From positions 1-19,055 of the forward strand of contig DMMZ01000071.1 in the NCBI GenBank assembly GCA_003452915.1: 19,055 bases of DNA, given 5' to 3'. Shown here in pieces: positions 15,391 to 19,055 of this stretch. This DNA comes from Clostridiales bacterium. Lineage in GTDB: Bacteria; Bacillota; Clostridia; Oscillospirales; CAG-382. Both the position numbers and the translations under genes were made by a program. The notes below the pieces were generated by a model that saw only the letters and a program-made list of their open reading frames with translations, ran no database searches and was not told where the DNA came from. Within the stretch, counting starts at the first letter, position 1; each line of letters opens with the position of its first letter.

Positions 15391-17124
15391 TTATTTTTTA
15401 TCATTTGTCTTTTTAATATTGTTTTTGTTTGGAATAAAAAACACAGCAATACAGATAACAGCAAGTAAACCTGCTACCAGTGCAATTTTAACACCTTGAG
15501 AGAGACCGATTTTTTCTCCGGTGCTTTCGTCACTATTTGATACGGGTTCACTGCTGTCTTCCTCGGAAGAAGCTGAGTGGCTGCTTTCGTCCCCGTAATT
15601 TTCTACAGGACCTTTGTAAATGTTGGTTAGCTTTATGTTATTCGGTACACTTCCCGGCTCTACAATTAATGAGCTACGCTCGCTGACGTTGCCGGAGCAA
15701 TCAATAACCTCGAACTCGTAGGTCACATTCTTGTCGGTATTAAAGTTGTACCCTGTATCGTAGAACTTGGTAGGGTACAGATTAATCGTATTGCTTTTTG
15801 CGTTGCCTCTTTCTGCGATGCGGTAGCCATAAAACTTACCGTCCTTATAAATGTTCACACGAGAGATGCCGTAATTATCGTACATACCGCCCCAATTGAT
15901 ATACAGTGCTTCTTTTCCATTGGCGTTTCTCTTGGATGTGCTAAAGGTATTTGGCGCAATCGGTGGCATCGTGTCAAGTTCACCGGTTTCCAGATAGTGT
16001 ATATATGTATTATAAAAACCGTTGGCAGATAAGTAGGAACTTAAATAATGAGGATATGCAAAAACGAACAATTTATCCACGTATTGGCTGACGATATCGA
16101 ATTGCTTGATCATTCGGTCGATAGTGGCGGTCTCCCAATAATTAACACCTTCATCATTACGACTTATATATTCGCTGTTTGGCTGAACAAATATTTCACA
16201 ATTAGAATATAATTTTATATCTTTTCCGCAATTATCCACAGCATTTCGGTATGCTTTTGTCATGGCATCGAGATTTGCAAGGTCATTTCCGCCTGCACCA
16301 ACAGAATCCTGAGGACAGAGGATATCACCGTCACGGAAGCCCGCTGTCGCAAGTGCTTCCTGCCAGAACATACCGATCTGTTCAGTGTCCTTGCACACCC
16401 AGCTTCCTCCGAATAAATTGACGTAAGGGCTAAAAATGAAGGGTAAATCTTTGTTAAGCGAATTAAGCTTATCAAATATTATATCTAATCCGGCTGCAAG
16501 CCCTTCGGAATATGTAGAGCGTCCTTCTGCTGTGGAAAAAGCGGAATTGTTATACAACTCCGGTACAAAATAAAATCCGGCAAAAATATCCTTATAATCT
16601 TCGTAATAGATATTATAAATATCTTCTGCGACAGCCGCAAAAATCGTACTAAGTTTTTTAAATTTTTCTACGCTGGCACTAACTTCAAGATCCAGAAAAT
16701 CCCATCCGTTATCCGTGTTACCGATGCCGATGTATAATTTAATGCCATATTGCTTGCATTTTCTAAAGAGCATCGTTAGATAGTCAGTGGAGCGTGTTAC
16801 CTCTTCAATGTTAGTAGGATAAGATGCCGTAATCGTATAATTATTATTCGGCGATACACTCAGCGTGTCACCCATAATAAGATATTCGATGCCTAACATC
16901 TTCCATTCTTCTATTTCCTGATCCCAGCGTGTCTCGTTCCAGGATGCGTACAGCCAGGGCTGGATAAAAGTTCCGGTGATAGGGGAAATACCGCTTGAGC
17001 CCATTGATTCTGCTGTTGCCAACGGGTATTCACTCTCCTCCTGTGCTATGACGGGAGTACTCACACTAAACGTTAAAGCCAGCATAAGTACACCGCATAT
17101 TATTGTTTTTAATATTCTTTTCAT
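15391..17124 (-). CDS. Membrane-anchored surface protein with DUF4434 (TIM-barrel-like) domain
   Basis: A 577-residue exported protein. Residues 1-27 are a signal peptide ending near TPVIA. Residues about 45-330 resemble DUF4434, a barrel domain related to glycoside hydrolases; it opens with ITGTFIQPWLYASWNETRWD and contains FAGFYFVPEL and the acidic LYSNCEIF segment. Residues about 395-495 look like a fibronectin-type beta domain (MPPIAPNTFS to YEFEVIDCSGNVS). A Ser/Glu linker and one C-terminal membrane helix (about 546-565) with a Lys/Asn-rich tail follow. There is no LPxTG sorting signal, so the tail itself is the likely anchor. Activity on polysaccharide is inferred from the fold only. 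Start ATG 17124 follows GGAGG; an upstream ATG at 17139 was rejected. A promoter is present at 17246-17274. Confidence 0.8.
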   Translation of the reverse strand: MKRILKTIICGVLMLALTFSVSTPVIAQEESEYPLATAESMGSSGISPITGTFIQPWLYASWNETRWDQEIEEWKMLGIEYLIMGDTLSVSPNNNYTITASYPTNIEEVTRSTDYLTMLFRKCKQYGIKLYIGIGNTDNGWDFLDLEVSASVEKFKKLSTIFAAVAEDIYNIYYEDYKDIFAGFYFVPELYNNSAFSTAEGRSTYSEGLAAGLDIIFDKLNSLNKDLPFIFSPYVNLFGGSWVCKDTEQIGMFWQEALATAGFRDGDILCPQDSVGAGGNDLANLDAMTKAYRNAVDNCGKDIKLYSNCEIFVQPNSEYISRNDEGVNYWETATIDRMIKQFDIVSQYVDKLFVFAYPHYLSSYLSANGFYNTYIHYLETGELDTMPPIAPNTFSTSKRNANGKEALYINWGGMYDNYGISRVNIYKDGKFYGYRIAERGNAKSNTINLYPTKFYDTGYNFNTDKNVTYEFEVIDCSGNVSERSSLIVEPGSVPNNIKLTNIYKGPVENYGDESSHSASSEEDSSEPVSNSDESTGEKIGLSQGVKIALVAGLLAVICIAVFFIPNKNNIKKTNDKK

Positions 17125-17245
17125 AAATATTTCCTCCATTTAATGATACCTGTATGAGTACATGACTTATTTAATATTTTTACTGTTTAGCGGCAGTCTT
17201 TAACCAAGACGCTGGACAGATTATATATTAAAAAATCATAAACGA

Positions 17246-17274
17246 ATTATACAATATTAATATATAAAATGCAA
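17246..17274 (-). promoter_or_regulatory. SigA-type promoter of the DUF4434 gene
   Basis: On the minus strand TTGCAT (17274-17269), 17 bases, TATAAT (17251-17246). The leader would be about 115 nt and shows no obvious strong fold. The whole 378-base gap between the two divergent genes (17125-17502) is very AT-rich and otherwise holds only promoter-like sequences, including TTGACA at 17296-17301 on the plus strand. Confidence 0.55.
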
Positions 17275-17404
17275 TGATTTTTATATATTTTTATGTTGAC
17301 ATTTAAAATTCAATCTATATTTAATGATTTGGTTCATGACATATCTTTTTATAGGTGTAACACATCTATTATAATCCTACAAAAACTTTACAACCTAGAC
17401 TCTA

Positions 17405-17432
17405 TTGACATATAAAAAATATCAAATATAAT
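17405..17432 (+). promoter_or_regulatory. Strong SigA-type promoter of the YgjV-like / QueG-like transcript
   Basis: TTGACA (17405-17410), a 16-base spacer, TATAAT (17427-17432): consensus -35 and -10 hexamers. Transcription should start near 17439 and could read through to the terminator at 18958-18997, since none is visible between the two genes. Confidence 0.75.
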
Positions 17433-17502
17433 GTACTATATGTTATCGTAATTATGTGTAATACAAATAAGATATTTCATAGCTTTATCTGTATTTAATT
17501 CC

Positions 17503-18084
17503 ATGATTGTATCTTCATCCAATAAGAAAGCAGGTAGGGTTTTGAATTTTTACGAAATAATGACAATAGTGATTGGCTTCTGCGGAACGGTTATGTTATT
17601 TTTTATGTTTCAGCAGAATAACCGTAAACGTATACTTATATGTCAGATAATAGGTACTTGTTTTTTCTGCATTCACTTTTTCATGCTCGGTACATACACG
17701 GGCGCTGTGTTAAATGCAATAGGTGCTTTTCGCGGAATTATATATTATAATGGCGAAAAGAAGTTTTTCGGCAGCCCGATCTGGTTATGGTTGTTCATCA
17801 GTATCAGCATTGCTGCGGGCGTTTTGACCTGGGAAGGAGCTATATCCATTTTACCAACAGTTGGAATGATAATCGGATCGGTGTCGGTGTGGGTGAAGAA
17901 ACCGCGTAATATCCGAATACTGTCGTTCATCCCATCGCCGATGTGGATGACGTATAACATTGTCAACGTCTCAATACCGGGTATAGTAACTGAAGTATTT
18001 GTAATGACTTCTATAGCTATCTCGATTATTAGATATGACATATTAAAAAAACAAGAAAAACTCCCTTTAAAAAGTATTGATTGA
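17503..18084 (+). CDS. YgjV family inner-membrane protein
   Basis: A 193-residue integral membrane protein with about six hydrophobic segments and no known catalytic motif. The segment QIIGTCFFCIHFFMLGTYTG, followed by AVLNAIGAFRGIIYY, matches the YgjV (Imp-YgjV) family pattern of a Q, an H and a LG-x-x-TG turn. The family's function is not established. The start is uncertain. ATG 17503 has no ribosome site; TTG 17542 has AGGTAGGG just before it and would give a 180-residue protein whose first membrane helix begins sooner, which I consider equally likely. A consensus promoter lies upstream. The stop is 24 bases before copy 2 of the structured leader, so the two genes may share a transcript. 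Confidence 0.75.
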   Translation: MIVSSSNKKAGRVLNFYEIMTIVIGFCGTVMLFFMFQQNNRKRILICQIIGTCFFCIHFFMLGTYTGAVLNAIGAFRGIIYYNGEKKFFGSPIWLWLFISISIAAGVLTWEGAISILPTVGMIIGSVSVWVKKPRNIRILSFIPSPMWMTYNIVNVSIPGIVTEVFVMTSIAISIIRYDILKKQEKLPLKSID

Positions 18085-18108
18085 ACGGAATAATATAATG
18101 TAACCTAA

Positions 18109-18249
18109 GTCTGAAAGAATACTTTCATAGAAAGAGTTTTGTGCCTTTTACACCAGATAATATGGAGTAAATTGGCTACTTCTAAAAAACGCAATGCACG
18201 GGGAACCAGCACAAAACTCCGCGCTCCGACGAAAGGAATGGATATAGTT
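18109..18249 (+). ncRNA. Structured leader of the QueG-like gene (copy 2 of the repeated element)
   Basis: This is the partner of 7314-7454, of the same length (141 nt) and about 85 % identical, with two single-base gaps. The fold is shared: 5' hairpin TGAAAG/CTTTCA; closing stem 18134-18144/18209-18219, here with a G-C pair where copy 1 has G·U; second hairpin 18147-18154/18164-18171 with one mismatch; then the conserved CGCAATGC, GGGGAACCAG and CTCCGACGAAAGG blocks. The third and fourth hairpins are weaker than in copy 1. A TATAAT at 18094-18099 without a clear -35 sits just upstream and could start transcription at the element. The AAAGGAATGG at its end is the ribosome site of the next gene. 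Confidence 0.65.
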
Positions 18250-18957
18250 ATGAATATAGATGAACAAATTACAACTATGCTGACGAGCCACGGTGTTTGT
18301 GACGTTGGATTTGCCAAAGTACCGGACGGTCCGTCAGATATGATGTATGCAATTTCAATTGTGATTCCGCTTTGCGATGCCATAATCGATGAAATAGAAA
18401 ATGTTCCTACATATTCATATTTCCATCATTACCGCACAGTGAATGCCTATATTGACCATTTATTACTAAAAGTGGGTCTATTACTACAGAGCAAAGGCTA
18501 CTGTTATATACCTATTGCAGCTTCGCAGTCCAATCCAACCGATGGAAACAGAACCCATATGGGGCGGTATTCCCACAAAAAAGCAGCTGTGCTGGCAGGG
18601 TTAGGTTATATCGGTAAAAGTACACTGTTTTTGCACCGTGCATATGGTCCGCGTGTGCGTTTGGGAACTGTATTTACCGATTGTCCGCTGCCGGTTTCCG
18701 AGCTTGTTCCACCTTCTATTTGTAAAGATTGCAATTTATGTGTAAAATCCTGCCCATCCGGTGCGATCAAAGGCATTGAATGGCAAGAAGGTATCCAAAG
18801 GAACGAAATGTTTGATGCAGATGCATGCAACGGTTATATGCGAGATCATTTTATGAATATCGGTCGCGGTTCGGTTTGCGGTATCTGTATAAAGGTGTGT
18901 CCACAAAATCAGATACAAAAATTAAATTACAAAACATATCGATCGGAAAATTATTAG
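18250..18957 (+). CDS. Short QueG-like double [4Fe-4S] protein
   Basis: A 235-residue iron-sulfur protein similar to the middle of epoxyqueuosine reductase QueG. The shared core is AGLGYIGKSTLFLHRAYGPR (116-135) with LGTVFTDCPL. Two ferredoxin-like clusters follow: Cys158/161/164/168 (CKDCNLCVKSCP), and Cys193 with Cys210/213/217 (CGICIKVCP). QueG is usually about 350-380 residues, with a longer N-terminal domain and a C-terminal HEAT-like part; both are short or absent here, so tRNA epoxyqueuosine reduction is unlikely. An electron-carrier or cobalamin-linked reductase role is a guess. The start is ATG 18250; an in-frame ATG at 18238 is too close to the AAAGG ribosome site. The structured leader directly upstream is shared with rnfD, and the gene ends at a strong terminator. 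Confidence 0.85.
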   Translation: MNIDEQITTMLTSHGVCDVGFAKVPDGPSDMMYAISIVIPLCDAIIDEIENVPTYSYFHHYRTVNAYIDHLLLKVGLLLQSKGYCYIPIAASQSNPTDGNRTHMGRYSHKKAAVLAGLGYIGKSTLFLHRAYGPRVRLGTVFTDCPLPVSELVPPSICKDCNLCVKSCPSGAIKGIEWQEGIQRNEMFDADACNGYMRDHFMNIGRGSVCGICIKVCPQNQIQKLNYKTYRSENY

Positions 18958-18997
18958 AAGAATCTCACCTTGATACAAATTAAGGTGAGATTCTTTT
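18958..18997 (+). terminator. Terminator of the QueG-like gene
   Basis: A perfect 14-bp stem (18958-18971 with 18982-18995), a ten-base loop, and TTTT at 18994-18997, starting on the base after the stop codon. The last 58 bases of the window show nothing further. Confidence 0.9.
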
Positions 18998-19055
18998 GGT
19001 GTTTTAATTGTTTTAAAGTCAAAATCGAGTTCTTACAGTGTTTTTTATTGTATTA

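Noticed and set aside
1..19055. CRISPR arrays, tRNA or rRNA genes, transposases, prophage genes.
   Set aside because: None recognised on either strand.

Overview
The window looks like chromosomal DNA from a low-G+C Firmicute of class Clostridia. The evidence is AT-rich spacers, strong GGAGG ribosome sites, TTGACA/TATAAT-type promoters, a DUF4364 protein, a SigI/RsgI pair, Rnf-type electron-transport subunits and a clostridial-style S8 peptidase. The genus cannot be told from the sequence.

Layout. 1-821 (minus): 5' part of an ammonium transporter gene, with a structured leader that reads as a transcription attenuator. 900-3193 (plus): sigI-rsgI, a sigma factor with its membrane anti-sigma factor, ending at a bidirectional terminator. 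3214-3896 (minus): a two-repeat DUF4397 protein with its own promoter. 3954-5826 (minus): a three-gene operon read DUF4364 regulator, nth (endonuclease III), HD-domain hydrolase. 5840-8468 (plus): an orphan rnfC-rnfD pair, with a 141-nt structured leader between the two genes. 8449-9405 (minus): a ComEC-type metallo-beta-lactamase-fold lipoprotein. 9465-10826 (plus): an RlmCD/RumA-type 23S rRNA m5U methyltransferase. 10935-13211 (plus): a PAS-PAS-PAS-GAF-GGDEF diguanylate cyclase. 13429-15138 (minus): a subtilisin-like S8 peptidase. 15391-17124 (minus): a surface-anchored DUF4434 protein. 17405-18997 (plus): a YgjV-type membrane protein, a second copy of the 141-nt leader, then a short QueG-like double [4Fe-4S] protein and a strong terminator.

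The most interesting observation is the pair of about 85 % identical leaders at 7314-7454 and 18109-18249. Each sits just upstream of a start codon, one before rnfD and one before the QueG-like gene, about 10.7 kb apart. Both fold into the same shape: a 5' hairpin, an 11-bp closing stem around three small hairpins, then the ribosome site. The substitutions in the closing stem keep its pairing. I do not recognise the class. It behaves like a cis-regulatory RNA (riboswitch-like) or a small mobile element carrying one, and it implies that the Rnf-like and QueG-like proteins share a regulatory signal. A stranded GGAGGT just before the first copy suggests that copy was inserted between an older ribosome site and rnfD.

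The Rnf pair is itself odd. No rnfG, E, A or B is present next to it, RnfC has lost the glycine-rich flavin/NADH-loop signature while keeping both [4Fe-4S] motifs, and RnfD has lost the SGAT motif that carries covalent FMN. This suggests an Rnf-derived electron-transfer module rather than a standard ferredoxin:NAD+ pump.
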